The position numbers and the translations under genes were made by a program. Under the pieces are notes generated by a model. That model worked only from the letters and a program-made list of their open reading frames with translations, was not told the origin of the DNA and did no database searches. From the NCBI GenBank assembly GCA_003282985.1, contig QBYE01000007.1, positions 1-52,735 of the forward strand: DNA of 52,735 nt, read 5' to 3'. Below are positions 19,345 to 28,503 of this stretch, piece by piece. Source of the stretch: Pelagibacteraceae bacterium AG-325-E08. Lineage in GTDB: Bacteria > Pseudomonadota > Alphaproteobacteria > Pelagibacterales > Pelagibacteraceae. The stretch's first letter is position 1. Every line of letters starts with the position of its first letter.

Positions 19345-20222
19345 TGACTTTCATAAGAAATTTACCTGGCCCATTATTAATCTTTTTAGGAGCATTAAGT
19401 TTAAGTTTTGGTGGATTACTTGTTAAATCATTTGAGGGTGCAACTTTATGGCAAATTTTATTTTGGAGATCTTTATTTTTTTCTCTTACTGTTTTAGCTT
19501 TCTTAATTATTAGCTATAAAGGAAAAACTTTTAAATCATTCTATGTTTCAGGTTTACCAGGATTTTTTGGCGGAATAATATTATCTATTGGTTTCTGTGG
19601 TTATGTTTTTGCAATGTATAATACGACAGTTGCAAATACTAATTTTATAATTTCACTTCAAATACTATTTCTTTCAATATTTGGGTATTTTTTTTTAAAG
19701 GAAAAAATAAACACTACAACTTTAACTTCAATTGTTTTAGCAATGACAGGTGTTTTATTGATGGTTGGAAATTCACTCACACCAGGTGAATTATCTGGAA
19801 ACCTGGCAGCATTTTCAATGCCAATAGTTTTTGCAATTTTAATTATAATAATAAGAAAATATCCAACTGTAGACATGGTCCCAGCTCAATTTGTAGCTGG
19901 AGTATGTTCATGTTTAGTTGGGTTTTTGCTCTCGACAAAAATAATGATATCTCCTCATGATATTTTTTTAGGTTTTCTAGCTGGTTTTTTTCAAGTTGGT
20001 TTTGGTTTTATATTTATTACAATTGGAGCAAGAACAACTCCTTCTGCCACAGTTGGAATAATTATGCTTTCCGAATCTGTACTTGGTCCGATATGGGCAT
20101 TTATTTTTGTAAGTGAAAGACCTTCAATGTTTGGATTAATAGGAGGTGCAATTATACTTTTTGCTGTATTACTTCAGTTTTATTCACTTTTAAATAAGCG
20201 AAAAAAGATTGTTTCTGATTGA
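19344..20222 (+). CDS. EamA/DMT-family transporter
   Basis: A 292-aa membrane protein with ten predicted helices arranged as two EamA repeats. Repeat 1 has 'LGALSLSFGGLLVKSFEGATLWQILFWRSLFF' and repeat 2 ends with 'IIMLSESVLGPIWAFIFVSERPSMFGLIGG', the typical helix-8/9 motif. It is translationally coupled to pxpC, so it may move a metabolite of 5-oxoproline breakdown, but the substrate is unknown. It is one of three EamA proteins in the window (also 35232 and 39717), none close duplicates by eye. The gene ends about 30 nt before the glycine riboswitch. Confidence 0.9.
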   Translation: MTFIRNLPGPLLIFLGALSLSFGGLLVKSFEGATLWQILFWRSLFFSLTVLAFLIISYKGKTFKSFYVSGLPGFFGGIILSIGFCGYVFAMYNTTVANTNFIISLQILFLSIFGYFFLKEKINTTTLTSIVLAMTGVLLMVGNSLTPGELSGNLAAFSMPIVFAILIIIIRKYPTVDMVPAQFVAGVCSCLVGFLLSTKIMISPHDIFLGFLAGFFQVGFGFIFITIGARTTPSATVGIIMLSESVLGPIWAFIFVSERPSMFGLIGGAIILFAVLLQFYSLLNKRKKIVSD

Positions 20223-20252
20223 CTTTCTCACATACATGTAAGATTATTCATT

Positions 20253-20327
20253 TACGGGAGAGACTACAGAAAATCGTAGCGCCGAAGGAGCAACCACCCA
20301 GGAATCTCTCAGGCAAAAAGGACCGTA
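20253..20327 (+). promoter_or_regulatory. Glycine riboswitch, aptamer 1
   Basis: First of two tandem glycine aptamers. P1 pairs 20253-20257 (TACGG) with 20323-20327 (CCGTA). A second helix pairs GAGAG (20258-20262) with CTCTC (20306-20310), and a CTAC/GTAG hairpin lies at 20264-20279. The conserved core GCCGAAGGAGCAA (20280-20292) and CTCTCAGGCAAAAAGGAC (20306-20323) match the gcvT-type glycine riboswitch. A 5-nt linker (20328-20332) leads to aptamer 2. Confidence 0.95.
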
Positions 20328-20332
20328 GCATA

Positions 20333-20411
20333 TTAACTCTGGAAAGAGATTTAATTCTCGCCGAAGGAGCAAAACTCTCAGGCAAATATACAGATGGGTA
20401 CAAAGAGTTAA
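20333..20411 (+). promoter_or_regulatory. Glycine riboswitch, aptamer 2 (abuts the gcvT start)
   Basis: Second aptamer, with the core GCCGAAGGAGCAAAACTCTC (20360-20379) followed by AGGCAAATA, and the usual peripheral GATGGGT segment (20393-20399). Its P1 is an 8-bp perfect helix, 20333-20340 (TTAACTCT) with 20404-20411 (AGAGTTAA). The 3' strand ends one base before the gcvT ATG at 20413 and contains the only purine-rich stretch that could serve as a ribosome site (AAAGAG, 20402-20407). Glycine binding should stabilise P1 and hence affect initiation directly. No separate expression platform or T-rich terminator lies between aptamer and gene. Confidence 0.93.
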
Positions 20412-20412
20412 T

Positions 20413-21519
20413 ATGAATATAAAAAAAACATCACTATACCAACTACATCAAGAAAACAGTGCAAAGTTTGTTGAATTTGCAGGCTATCAAATGCCAATAC
20501 AATATTCTGAAGGTATAGTAGAGGAGCATAAATTCACAAGGAATCATTCTGGTATTTTTGACGTTTCTCATATGGGTCAATTATTTATTTATGGTGATGA
20601 AAACCTAATTAAAGATTTAGAAAAAATCTTTCCTTTAGATTTAAAAAATTTAAAATTAAATCATTCTAAATATAGCTTCTTAATGGATAAAGACGCTGGG
20701 ATACACGATGATTTAATTATAACAAAAATATATCAAGGTTTTTTAATAATCCTTAATGCGGCATGTAAAGATAATGACTTTAAAATTTTAAAGGAATTAC
20801 TAGAAGAAAAGTACAAAATGGTTTTAGATGAAAACAGATCTTTAATTGCAATTCAGGGACCTAAATCGTCTCAAATCCTAAACGATATTATTGATGGAGT
20901 AAAAGATCTAAATTTTATGTCAGGAAACTGGTTTTCATTTCAAGATCACAAAGTTTATATTACTCGATCTGGGTATACAGGGGAAGACGGTTTTGAGATA
21001 TCGATCCCAAATGATTTTGTAGATAAATTAACCAGAGAATTAATCAACAAAGGATCCAAATTAATAGGTTTAGGAGCAAGGGATACTTTGAGATTAGAAG
21101 CTGGTTTATGTTTATATGGTCATGATCTTAATAAAGACAAAACTCCAGTGGAAGCAAATTTAAAATGGGCAATTTCAAAAGAAAGAATATCCAAGGGAGA
21201 TTTTATTGGCTCTGATATAATCATTAAACAATTAAATAATGGTGTTAGTAAAATTAGAGTTGGAATTAAACCTGAGGGAAGAATAATTGCTAGAGAAAAA
21301 ACAAAGATATTTAATCAATCAGATGTTCATATTGGAGAAATTACAAGTGGTACGTTTGGACCAAGCGTAAATGGACCTGTAGCAATGGGCTATATAGAAA
21401 ATGAATTTTCAAAAAAAGATACAAAAGTTTTCTTAGAAGTAAGAGGAAAAAAACATCCAGCAAATATTTGTGGATTACCGTTTTATAAAAAAAGTTACGT
21501 GAAAGGGGCAACAAAATGA
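20413..21519 (+). CDS. gcvT: Glycine cleavage system T protein (aminomethyltransferase)
   Basis: GcvT transfers the methylene group from the lipoyl arm of GcvH to tetrahydrofolate and releases ammonia. The 368-aa chain has '[35 protein letters not shown]' across residues 18-52, '[13 protein letters not shown]' with the THF-site region (about 190-200), '[21 protein letters not shown]' and the C-terminal barrel '[22 protein letters not shown]'. It is the first gene of gcvT-gcvH-gcvP and lies directly behind the tandem glycine riboswitch. The stop overlaps the gcvH ATG by 4 nt (ATGA). Confidence 0.98.
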   Translation: MNIKKTSLYQLHQENSAKFVEFAGYQMPIQYSEGIVEEHKFTRNHSGIFDVSHMGQLFIYGDENLIKDLEKIFPLDLKNLKLNHSKYSFLMDKDAGIHDDLIITKIYQGFLIILNAACKDNDFKILKELLEEKYKMVLDENRSLIAIQGPKSSQILNDIIDGVKDLNFMSGNWFSFQDHKVYITRSGYTGEDGFEISIPNDFVDKLTRELINKGSKLIGLGARDTLRLEAGLCLYGHDLNKDKTPVEANLKWAISKERISKGDFIGSDIIIKQLNNGVSKIRVGIKPEGRIIAREKTKIFNQSDVHIGEITSGTFGPSVNGPVAMGYIENEFSKKDTKVFLEVRGKKHPANICGLPFYKKSYVKGATK

Positions 21520-21896
21520 GTGAAGTAAAATATTCTAAAGAACATGAGTGGATTAAATTAGAGGGAGATGTAGCAACAATTGGAATTACAAAACATGCAA
21601 CAGAGATGTTGGGTGATATAGTTTTTGCAGAACTTCCAGAAAAGGGTTCTAACGTAGAAAAAGATGGAACTGCTGGTGTTGTTGAGTCAACGAAAGCTGC
21701 TAGTGATGTATACACTCCTGTGAGCGGTGAAGTAGTTGATACAAATCAAGCCATAGTGGATGATCCATCAAAGATTAATCAGGATCCAGAGGACTCAGCA
21801 TGGTTTTTTAAACTTAAAATAAAAGATCAATCAGAAATGGATACTTTAATGAATAAAGACGATTATGATAAATTTGCAAAGGAGACTTCAGTATAA
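21516..21896 (+). CDS. gcvH: Glycine cleavage system H protein
   Basis: Lipoylated carrier of the glycine cleavage system, 126 aa. The lipoyl-accepting lysine is K60 in '[11 protein letters not shown]', within the beta-hairpin of the lipoyl domain. Other family marks are '[20 protein letters not shown]', '[13 protein letters not shown]' and '[15 protein letters not shown]'. The 3' end shares one base with the gcvP start (TAATG), after a 4-nt overlap with gcvT, so all three proteins are translationally coupled under the riboswitch. Confidence 0.98.
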   Translation: MSEVKYSKEHEWIKLEGDVATIGITKHATEMLGDIVFAELPEKGSNVEKDGTAGVVESTKAASDVYTPVSGEVVDTNQAIVDDPSKINQDPEDSAWFFKLKIKDQSEMDTLMNKDDYDKFAKETSV

Positions 21897-24766
21897 TGTT
21901 ACCAAATTCAGAAAAAGATTTTTTAAAAAGACACATTGGACCTTCTAAAGAAGACCAATTAAAAATGTTAAAAGAATTAAATTATAAATCATTAGATGAT
22001 TTAATTGATAATACTGTTCCAGAAAAAATAAAATTTAAAGGCGAACTTAATATTGGTGAGTCAAATTCAGAGTATGAGGCTTTAAGAAAATTAAGAGTAA
22101 TGTCTAAAAAAAATCAAGTTTACTCAAATTTTATTGGTATGGGTTATTACGGAACATATACACCCTATGTAATCTTAAGAAATATATTAGAAAATCCTGG
22201 TTGGTATACTTCATATACACCTTATCAGCCTGAGGTAGCTCAAGGAAGACTTGAGATGTTATTGAACTTTCAACAAATGATCGTTGACTTTACAGGAATG
22301 GATATTGCTAATGCTTCTTTATTAGATGAAGGTACAGCAGCAGCAGAGGCTATGGGTCTAAGTCATAGATTAAATAAAAAAGATAGTAATTTAGTTTTTG
22401 TTTCTGAGGATTGTCATCCTCAAACAATAAATGTAATTCAAACAAGAGCTGAACCGATGGGATTAAAAGTTTTAGTTGGTAAAGAAGATGAAGTTTTAGA
22501 CCAGTTAAAGGAAGATTTAGTTTGTGGAATTTTACAATATCCTGGAACTTTAGGGAATATTAAGAACCCAAGTGAAGCAATTAGTAAAATTCATAAAAAG
22601 AATGGGAAGGCAATATTAGCTTGTGATCTGTTGGCATTAGCAAAACTAAAAACACCAAGAGAGCTCGGTGCCGATATAGCGGTTGGAAGCTCTCAACGAT
22701 TTGGAATTCCAATGGGATATGGTGGTCCACACGCAGCTTTTTTTGCAACAAAAGATGACTACAAAAGATCAATGCCTGGAAGAATTGTTGGTGTATCAGT
22801 TGATCGACATGGTAACAAGGCATATAGATTATCCTTACAAACTAGAGAGCAACATATCAGAAGAGATAAGGCGACAAGTAATATTTGTACTGCTCAAGCT
22901 TTATTAGCAATTGTTTCTGCAGCATATGCTATTTATCATGGTCCAGATGGAATTAAAAATATTTCTGAGAGAGTGTCTCAATTAGCAAAAAGTTTTGCTG
23001 ATAAAATAAAACAATCTGGATATGAACTTTATTCTAATTATTTTTTTGATACTGTTACGATTATTACCAAAGACAAGACTGATCAAATTTATAAAAATGC
23101 CCTGAATCAAAGAGTAAATATAAGAAAAGTAAATTCTGAAATGCTTGCCGTTTCATTCGATGAGAGAAAAAATGTATATAGAGTAAATCAACTATTAAAA
23201 ATTTTTAATGCAGCAGAATCAATCAAAAAAGAGGATCCATCAGTTAGTTTACCCAATCTTCCAAAAAACTTATCAAGAACTTCAAAATATTTAGAACACC
23301 CAGTTTTCAACTCATATCATTCCGAGACTGAAATGCTCAGATATTTAAAAAGATTAGAAGATAAAGATATAGCATTGAATAGAACAATGATCGCACTTGG
23401 CTCATGTACAATGAAGTTAAATGCTGCTGCTGAAATGATCCCAATTTCTTGGAAAGAATTTGCAGAACCTCATCCGTTTGTTCCAATTGAGCAAATGGAA
23501 GGGTTTAGAGATTTATTTACTGATCTAAAAAATTGGTTACGTTCTATAACTGGTTTTTCAGGTGTTTCCCTACAACCTAACGCAGGTGCTCAAGGAGAAT
23601 ATGCAGGTTTAATGGTTATTCGAAAGTATCATTTAGATAGAGGCGAGGGTAATCGTAACATATGTTTAATTCCAAGTTCAGCACACGGTACTAATCCAGC
23701 AAGTGCTCAGATGGTTGGAATGAAAGTAGTTGTTGTTAATTGTGATAAAGAGGGAAATGTTGATTTTGATGATTTAAAGAAAAAAGCAGAACAACATTCT
23801 GAAAATCTTGGGGCATTAATGGTAACTTACCCATCTACCCATGGAGTATTTGAGGAAAAAATAATTGATATTTGTGAATTAGTTCATAAACATGGTGGTC
23901 AGGTCTACATGGATGGAGCTAATTTAAATGCATTAGTTGGAATTGCTAAGCCTGGAAATTTTGGTCCAGATGTTTGTCATATAAACTTACACAAAACATT
24001 TTGTATTCCACATGGTGGAGGAGGGCCAGGAATGGGACCTATTGCATGTAAAAGACATTTACAAGTTTACCTTCCTAATCATCCAGTTATAGAAGATTGT
24101 GGACCAACAACTGGAATTGGAGCAGTTTCAGCAGCTCCTTGGGGGAGCTCTAGTATTCTATCGATCTCTTGGATGTACATTAAAATGATGGGATCAGAAG
24201 GATTAAAACTTGCTTCTCAAGTTGCAATACTTAACGCAAATTATATTGCGCATAGACTAAAAGATTATTTTCCAATTTTATATAAAGGATCACAAGGAAA
24301 TGTTGCTCATGAATGTATTATTGATATTAGAAATATTAAATCAGAAACAGGTGTAACTGAGGAAGACATAGCAAAAAGATTAATTGATTTCGGATTTCAT
24401 GCGCCAACAATGTCATGGCCTGTAGCTGGCACTATGATGATTGAGCCAACAGAGAGTGAAAGCTTATCAGAATTAGATAGATTTTGTGACACTTTGATTA
24501 AAATTAAGCAAGAGATAGATAAGATTAAATCAGGTAAATTTGATAAAATTGATAATCCAATTAAAAATGCACCTCATACAGACTCTGAGCTTGCATCAGA
24601 TAATTGGGAACACAAATACACAAGACAAGAAGCAGCTTATCCAGCCAAATTTTTAAGAGCTAATAAATTTTGGCCACCAGTAGCAAGAGTAGACAATGTT
24701 TACGGTGATAAGAATATTTTTTGTACTTGTCCTAGTATGGATGAATTTAAAGAAGATGCAGCATAA
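21896..24766 (+). CDS. gcvP: Glycine dehydrogenase (decarboxylating), P protein
   Basis: PLP-dependent glycine decarboxylase, passing aminomethyl to GcvH. It is a single 956-aa chain (the fused homodimeric type, not the split P1/P2 form). The N-terminal half shows 'FLKRHIGPSKEDQLKML', 'GMGYYGTYTPYVILRNILENP' and 'YTPYQPEVAQGRLE'. The catalytic half shows 'TMKLNAAAEMIPISW', 'SAHGTNPASAQMVGM' and the PLP-binding K700 in 'CHINLHKTFCIPHGGGGPGM'. The C-terminus '...ARVDNVYGDKNIFCTCPSM' is typical. lpdA (L protein) is not in the window. An FAD oxidoreductase gene follows after 6 nt. Confidence 0.98.
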   Translation: MLPNSEKDFLKRHIGPSKEDQLKMLKELNYKSLDDLIDNTVPEKIKFKGELNIGESNSEYEALRKLRVMSKKNQVYSNFIGMGYYGTYTPYVILRNILENPGWYTSYTPYQPEVAQGRLEMLLNFQQMIVDFTGMDIANASLLDEGTAAAEAMGLSHRLNKKDSNLVFVSEDCHPQTINVIQTRAEPMGLKVLVGKEDEVLDQLKEDLVCGILQYPGTLGNIKNPSEAISKIHKKNGKAILACDLLALAKLKTPRELGADIAVGSSQRFGIPMGYGGPHAAFFATKDDYKRSMPGRIVGVSVDRHGNKAYRLSLQTREQHIRRDKATSNICTAQALLAIVSAAYAIYHGPDGIKNISERVSQLAKSFADKIKQSGYELYSNYFFDTVTIITKDKTDQIYKNALNQRVNIRKVNSEMLAVSFDERKNVYRVNQLLKIFNAAESIKKEDPSVSLPNLPKNLSRTSKYLEHPVFNSYHSETEMLRYLKRLEDKDIALNRTMIALGSCTMKLNAAAEMIPISWKEFAEPHPFVPIEQMEGFRDLFTDLKNWLRSITGFSGVSLQPNAGAQGEYAGLMVIRKYHLDRGEGNRNICLIPSSAHGTNPASAQMVGMKVVVVNCDKEGNVDFDDLKKKAEQHSENLGALMVTYPSTHGVFEEKIIDICELVHKHGGQVYMDGANLNALVGIAKPGNFGPDVCHINLHKTFCIPHGGGGPGMGPIACKRHLQVYLPNHPVIEDCGPTTGIGAVSAAPWGSSSILSISWMYIKMMGSEGLKLASQVAILNANYIAHRLKDYFPILYKGSQGNVAHECIIDIRNIKSETGVTEEDIAKRLIDFGFHAPTMSWPVAGTMMIEPTESESLSELDRFCDTLIKIKQEIDKIKSGKFDKIDNPIKNAPHTDSELASDNWEHKYTRQEAAYPAKFLRANKFWPPVARVDNVYGDKNIFCTCPSMDEFKEDAA

Positions 24767-24772
24767 CATTTA

Positions 24773-26011
24773 ATGAAAATTGCTGTAGTTGGATCAGGCA
24801 TTTCAGGATTAAGTGCTGCATATTATTTATCAAAAAAACATCATGTCGATCTTTTTGAAAAAGAAGATCATTTTGGAGGTCATTCTCATACTATTGATTT
24901 ATCATTTGGTCTAAAAAAAGTTTCTGTGGATATAGGATTTATAGTTTTTAACTTTGCTACTTATCCTCATTTAATTAATTTTTTTGATGAAAATAATATC
25001 GCAATAGAAAAAAGTGATATGTCTTTTTCTGTATCAGTTGAAAACTCTTCATTTGAGTACTGTGGCAAAGGATTAAGTGGAATTTTCTCCAATAAAACTA
25101 ATTTATTTAATTTTAAATTCCTTAAGATGTTTTTTGACATAATTAAGTTTTATAAAAAATGTGATAACATGAAAAAAAATCATGAGGAGAAAACTCTTGG
25201 TGATTATCTAAATAATGAAAATCTTTCAAAAGAATTTATTAATTATCATTTGATACCAATGGTTTCAGCTATTTGGTCAATGCCGCCTAGTGCTGCTAGC
25301 CAAATGCCATTGAGTTTTTTTTTAAAGTTTTTCCAAAATCATGGTCTCTTTAAATTAAAAAATAGACCACAATGGTATACGGTTTCAAATCGAAGCAGAA
25401 CATACGTTAAAAATATTCTTTCAAAAATCAATGGGGAACATTTTAAAAATTACCCAATAAAAAAAATTAAGACTAAAACGTCAGGTATAGATTTATATTA
25501 TGGTGGAGAAAGTGAATACTTTAATTACGACAAAGTTGTTCTAGCAACACACGCAGATGAAGCTCTATCGATAATTGACAATCCTACTGATCAGGAAAAA
25601 AATATATTATCTAATTATAAATATAAAGAGAATATTGCTTATGTTCATACTGATGAAAAAGCTATGCCAAAAAATAAAAAAGCTTGGTGCTCATGGAATT
25701 CTTCAATCAAAAAAGATGAAATAGAAAAAAATTCTATAACATATTGGTTAAATTTATTACAAAACCTTAAATGTGAGGAAAATATTTTTCTAACATTAAA
25801 TCCTTATTTTGAGATTGATGAGTCAAAAATTCTAAAAAAAGTAAGATTTACCCACCCATATTTTGATCAATCCTCATTAAATTTTCAAAGTCAACTCATA
25901 AAGTTACAAAATAGAAGAAATATACTTTTTTGTGGTAGTTATTTTGGTTACGGTTTTCATGAAGATGGAATAAAGTCATCGATTGAAATGATCAAAAACT
26001 TTGATGACTAG
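24773..26011 (+). CDS. FAD-dependent oxidoreductase (NAD/FAD-binding, amine-oxidase superfamily)
   Basis: A 412-aa flavoprotein. Its N-terminal FAD-binding Rossmann fold is 'IAVVGSGISGLSAAYYLSKK' followed by 'VDLFEKEDHFGGHSHT', the second being the GG-doublet motif of the amine oxidase/phytoene desaturase family. The middle motif 'IPMVSAIWSMPPSAASQMPL' and the C-terminal 'NILFCGSYFGYGFHEDGIKSS' match the group found next to DUF1365 and cyclopropane-synthase genes. The reaction is unknown; a role in oxidising or desaturating membrane fatty acyl chains is inferred from neighbours. It starts 6 nt after gcvP and overlaps the DUF1365 gene by 8 nt. Confidence 0.85.
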   Translation: MKIAVVGSGISGLSAAYYLSKKHHVDLFEKEDHFGGHSHTIDLSFGLKKVSVDIGFIVFNFATYPHLINFFDENNIAIEKSDMSFSVSVENSSFEYCGKGLSGIFSNKTNLFNFKFLKMFFDIIKFYKKCDNMKKNHEEKTLGDYLNNENLSKEFINYHLIPMVSAIWSMPPSAASQMPLSFFLKFFQNHGLFKLKNRPQWYTVSNRSRTYVKNILSKINGEHFKNYPIKKIKTKTSGIDLYYGGESEYFNYDKVVLATHADEALSIIDNPTDQEKNILSNYKYKENIAYVHTDEKAMPKNKKAWCSWNSSIKKDEIEKNSITYWLNLLQNLKCEENIFLTLNPYFEIDESKILKKVRFTHPYFDQSSLNFQSQLIKLQNRRNILFCGSYFGYGFHEDGIKSSIEMIKNFDD

Positions 26012-26765
26012 TTTTATATATAATGGCACTGTTATTCATAAAAGATTTAAACCAAAAATGCATTTTTTTAAATATGATGTATTTTCTTTATTAATTGATT
26101 TAGCCGAATTAAAAATTCTTGATAAGGAAATTAAGTTTTTTTCATATAACCGTTTTAATCTGATTAGTTTTTTTGAAAAGGATCATGGAGATAGAGATGG
26201 CTCATCTTTGGTAGACTGGGTTAAAAGAAACTTAGATCAAAATAATATAATTTATAAAAATATTAAGATTAAACTTTTATGTTATCCAAGAATTCTAGGA
26301 TATGTTTTTAATCCATTGAGTGTCTTTTACATCTATGATGAAGAAGAAAATTTAATTTCAATACTTTATGAAGTTAAAAACACATTTGGAGAACAGCATA
26401 CTTATATTTTCAAAACAAAGAATAACGATAATCTGTTGCAGCACAATTGTTCAAAAAAATTTCATGTTTCTCCTTTTATTGAGATGAATTGTAATTATTT
26501 CTTTAGACTTTTAAAACCAAATGAAAAAATATTAGTTATAATTGACCAATATCAAGATAATGAAAAGATATTATATGCTTCTCAGGATGGAAATAGAGTA
26601 AATTTTACAAGCATAGAGTTAATTAAGTCTTACCTAAAACACCCATTAATGACTTTAAAAATCATTTTAGCGATACATTTTGAAGCCTTTAAATTGTGGG
26701 CTAAAGGAATTAAGTTCATTAAAAAAAAAATAAAAATCAAAAATAATATTACATTTGAGAATTAA
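26004..26765 (+). CDS. DUF1365 family protein
   Basis: A 253-aa protein with the family marks 'YNGTVIHKRFKPKMHFFKYDVFSL' (split across the N-terminus), 'RILGYVFNPLSVFYIYDEE', 'YEVKNTFGEQHTYIF' and 'KKFHVSPFIEMNCNYFF'. I chose the ATG at 26004 rather than the TTG immediately before it. No enzymatic activity is established from the sequence; the family nearly always lies between the FAD oxidoreductase and a cyclopropane-fatty-acid-synthase-like gene, as here. It ends in a one-base overlap (TAATG) with the latter. A lipid-modifying role is inferred. Confidence 0.85.
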   Translation: MTSFIYNGTVIHKRFKPKMHFFKYDVFSLLIDLAELKILDKEIKFFSYNRFNLISFFEKDHGDRDGSSLVDWVKRNLDQNNIIYKNIKIKLLCYPRILGYVFNPLSVFYIYDEEENLISILYEVKNTFGEQHTYIFKTKNNDNLLQHNCSKKFHVSPFIEMNCNYFFRLLKPNEKILVIIDQYQDNEKILYASQDGNRVNFTSIELIKSYLKHPLMTLKIILAIHFEAFKLWAKGIKFIKKKIKIKNNITFEN

Positions 26766-27943
26766 TGAATTTATATAAAATTTCAGACACATTAGTTTTT
26801 AAAACTCTTAAAGATATCAAATTTGGTTATTTAGAAATTAAGAATTATCATGGAGAAGTTTTTAAGTTTGGTGATGTTCAGAGCGATTTAAGGTCAAATC
26901 TAAAGATAAAAAAAGCTGATTTTTGTTTTAATTTGATTAAAGGTGGAAGCATTGGTTTTGCTGAAAGTTATATGAGAGATGAATTTGAAACAGATAATCT
27001 TTCAAACCTAATAGAAATAACAGCAAGAAATATTAATACTATTCATAAATTCTCAGGATTACTAGATCTCCCTCTACTTAATTTGTTTAAAAAATTTTTT
27101 ATTAAAAATACAAAAAAAAGAAGTAAATCAAATATTGCTAAGCATTATGATTTAGGGAATGAATTTTTTTCTTTATGGTTAGATAAATCGTTGACCTATT
27201 CAAGTGCTATCTTTGATCAAACAACTGAAAATTTGTCAGATGCTCAAAATAATAAATATCAAAAACTTATTGATTTAATCCAGCCAAGTAATGGTGATCG
27301 AGTTTTAGAGATAGGCTGCGGTTGGGGAGGTTTTGCAGAGTATCTTGGAAAAAAATACGATGTTAAATTAGATTGTATTACTATCTCAAGAAAACAATTT
27401 GAATATGCTAAAGAGAGAATTCATAAATGTGGATTAAATGAGAAAGTAAATATTGAAATAAAAGATTATAGAGATTTAAATAATAAGTATAATTCAATTG
27501 CATCAATTGAGATGATTGAAGCAGTGGGACAAAACTATTTAGAGGGTTACTTTAAAACAATAAAAAATAATTTATCAAATAATGGAAAAGCTGCCATTCA
27601 AGCAATTACGATAGATGATACATTATTTGATCGATATAAGAATAAACAAGATTTTATTCAAAAATATATCTTTCCTGGAGGATTTCTGCCAAATAAAAAT
27701 AGTATTAATAGATATGTTTCTGATAATGGGCTCACTATAAAGTCGTACGAGTCTTACGCAGACCATTATTCTAATACTTTGGCTTTATGGAGAAAAGAAT
27801 TTAATAAGAAATGGAATTTAATTAAAAATCAAGGTTTTGATTTAACTTTTAAAAGAATGTGGGAATTTTACTTGTGTTACTGTGAAGCGGGTTTTAAATC
27901 AAAAAATATAGATCTAATTCAATTTTCAATTCAAAACAAATAA
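26765..27943 (+). CDS. Cyclopropane-fatty-acyl-phospholipid synthase family methyltransferase
   Basis: A 392-aa SAM-dependent lipid methyltransferase. An N-terminal lipid-binding domain ('IKGGSIGFAESYMRDEFETDNL') precedes 'SNIAKHYDLGNEFFSLWLDKSLTYSSAIF'. SAM motif I is 'DRVLEIGCGWGGFAEYLG' (about residues 178-195). Further on are 'ASIEMIEAVGQNYLEGYF', 'YIFPGGFLPN' and 'SYADHYSNTLALWRKEFNKKW', all hallmark CFA synthase segments. It may cyclopropanate or methylate unsaturated acyl chains; the FAD oxidoreductase and DUF1365 partners favour a modified reaction over ordinary cyclopropanation. Coupled to DUF1365 by a one-base overlap. Confidence 0.93.
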   Translation: MNLYKISDTLVFKTLKDIKFGYLEIKNYHGEVFKFGDVQSDLRSNLKIKKADFCFNLIKGGSIGFAESYMRDEFETDNLSNLIEITARNINTIHKFSGLLDLPLLNLFKKFFIKNTKKRSKSNIAKHYDLGNEFFSLWLDKSLTYSSAIFDQTTENLSDAQNNKYQKLIDLIQPSNGDRVLEIGCGWGGFAEYLGKKYDVKLDCITISRKQFEYAKERIHKCGLNEKVNIEIKDYRDLNNKYNSIASIEMIEAVGQNYLEGYFKTIKNNLSNNGKAAIQAITIDDTLFDRYKNKQDFIQKYIFPGGFLPNKNSINRYVSDNGLTIKSYESYADHYSNTLALWRKEFNKKWNLIKNQGFDLTFKRMWEFYLCYCEAGFKSKNIDLIQFSIQNK

Positions 27944-27957
27944 TCTTAAGGAGAATC

Positions 27958-28503
27958 GTGCAAAACAAAACTATTAAATCAATTTTATTGATAATTTCAT
28001 TATTCTTAATTACAAGTTGTACAAAAAATAGTTCTATGAAACCAGAAGATTTTAAAAATAAAGAACCAAGATTAATTATTGAAAATTATTTATCAGGCAA
28101 TGTAAAAGCTTGGGGAGTACTTCAAAACCGATCAGGGAAAGTTACAAGACAGTTTTCAGCTGATTTAAATGGAAAATGGGATGGTAAACAATTAATTCTT
28201 GATGAAAAATTTAATTGGGATGATGGAGAAGTCCAAACTAGACAATGGCAGATTACAAAAATTGATGATAACAACTACGAAGGTACCGCAGGAGATGTTG
28301 TGGGAAAAGCAAAAGGTTATTCTTTTGGACCAGCATTTAAATTTGAATATGTGTTATTGGTACCTGTCAAAGGTAAAGAAATGAAAATCACATTTGATGA
28401 CTGGATTTTTAAACAAGATGAACGAGTAGCTATCAATAGAGCAGTGATGACTAAATTTGGTTTTAAAGTTGCTGAATTGACAGTCGTATTTGTTAAGGAT
28501 TAA
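27958..28503 (+). CDS. DUF3833-family lipoprotein
   Basis: A 181-aa predicted lipoprotein. The signal sequence ends in the lipobox 'FLITSC', with the lipidated Cys at about residue 21. The start is a GTG preceded by a good ribosome site (AAGGAGA, 27948-27954). The mature part contains 'PRLIIENYLSGNVKAWGVLQNRSGKVTRQF', 'WQITKIDDNNYEGTAGDVVGKA' and 'DDWIFKQDERVAINRAVMTKFGFKVAELTVVF', the pattern of DUF3833. This family accompanies FAD/DUF1365/CFA genes in other proteobacteria, so a periplasmic lipid-linked role is likely. The last 4 nt overlap the convergent SDR gene. Confidence 0.82.
   Translation: MQNKTIKSILLIISLFLITSCTKNSSMKPEDFKNKEPRLIIENYLSGNVKAWGVLQNRSGKVTRQFSADLNGKWDGKQLILDEKFNWDDGEVQTRQWQITKIDDNNYEGTAGDVVGKAKGYSFGPAFKFEYVLLVPVKGKEMKITFDDWIFKQDERVAINRAVMTKFGFKVAELTVVFVKD

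Noticed and set aside
20219..20416. A 65-codon open frame upstream of gcvT that could be read as a small gene
   Set aside because: It coincides almost entirely with the tandem glycine aptamers, and its protein has no recognisable composition; the conserved RNA core explains the sequence.
21341..21715. A 124-codon minus-strand open frame
   Set aside because: It spans the gcvT/gcvH junction in antisense; both sense genes are certain.
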